A DNA stretch of 64,000 bases from Sphingomonas metalli (GTDB taxonomy: Bacteria; Pseudomonadota; Alphaproteobacteria; Sphingomonadales; Sphingomonadaceae). A model generated the notes under the pieces. That model made no database searches. It saw nothing but the letters and a program-made list of their open reading frames with translations, and was not told the DNA's origin. Positions 63,955-64,000 of the stretch are shown here, piece after piece (the first letter of the stretch is position 1; every line of letters starts with the position of its first letter). The stretch lies in the NCBI RefSeq assembly GCF_014641735.1, contig NZ_BMIH01000003.1, forward strand, positions 124,001 through 188,000, in the 5' to 3' direction. Made by a program: the position numbers and the translations under genes.

Positions 63955-64000
63955 TCAGCGCTGGGTCGAGGCGACCAGCGTGTTCTTCGCGCGCACCGCG
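63955..64000 (-). CDS. C-terminal end of an unidentified protein (partial)
   Basis: The last 14 codons of a minus-strand frame end at TGA (complement of 63955-63957) with the residues AVRAKNTLVASTQR. The rest is outside the window and no family can be named. The call rests on the hairpin placed just after it and on convergence with can. Confidence 0.4.
   Translation of the reverse strand, partial: AVRAKNTLVASTQR

Overview
The window is one continuous piece of chromosome from a high-GC alphaproteobacterium, almost certainly a sphingomonad (Sphingomonas or a close relative). Three things point there. The gene orders are classic for the class: rpsB-tsf-pyrH-frr-uppS-cdsA-dxr-rseP-bamA-ompH-fabZ and dusB-ntrBC-ntrYX-hfq-hflX. 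The bamA/fabZ locus lacks the lipid A genes (lpxD, lpxA, lpxB) found there in LPS-making bacteria, as expected for an outer membrane built on glycosphingolipids. Hfq is a tandem two-Sm-domain protein. There is no prophage, insertion sequence or CRISPR array, and coding density is very high.

Layout. 1-5.4 kb: a partial CPA2 antiporter, icd, a PEP-CTERM GDSL esterase, psd-pssA for phosphatidylethanolamine, and a small membrane protein behind an apparent LexA-controlled promoter. 5.4-17.4 kb: translation factors and the envelope-assembly block, with many overlapping stop/start pairs and non-ATG starts, then rpmE and a PilZ protein. 17.4-24 kb: an MFS/HlyD/NodT tripartite exporter followed by a GntA-like heme N-hydroxylase, a DUF1989 protein and an SDR. 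This is the most accessory-looking part of the window and may be a small guanidino-compound pathway with its own exporter. 24-31.4 kb: a secreted alpha/beta hydrolase, tesA divergent from a YbbA/YbbP-type ABC system, and an overlapping RNase H-like/RluE-like/FAD-dehydrogenase set on the minus strand. 31.5-37.1 kb: a CzcCBA-type heavy-metal RND operon. 37.2-42.7 kb: two odd small hydrophilic proteins, a type II NADH dehydrogenase, L-serine dehydratase, and a secreted GH43 enzyme with a secreted partner. 42.7-50.3 kb: tRNA-Ser(UGA), MltB-like and DacC-like murein enzymes, holB, metG, tatD, an MBL hydrolase, a 53-residue membrane protein and mazG. 50.3-59.4 kb (minus strand): hflX, hfq, ntrX, ntrY, ntrC, ntrB, dusB. 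59.5-64 kb: the ispDF fusion, a small periplasmic protein, a PncC/CinA-type amidase, a COQ10/RatA-like protein, lipA, and a beta-carbonic anhydrase behind a perfect 9-bp-arm inverted repeat.

The most notable observations are: (1) a LexA box (GTTC-N7-GTTC) inside the spacer of a TTGACA promoter driving a 77-residue single-span membrane protein, a candidate SOS cell-division inhibitor; (2) the GntA-like/DUF1989 pair beside a complete tripartite exporter; (3) the tandem Hfq; (4) an NtrX with no GAFTGA loop beside an NtrC that has one; (5) the palindrome between lipA and the carbonic anhydrase gene. All functional calls come from reading motifs and gene order; no database search was run.
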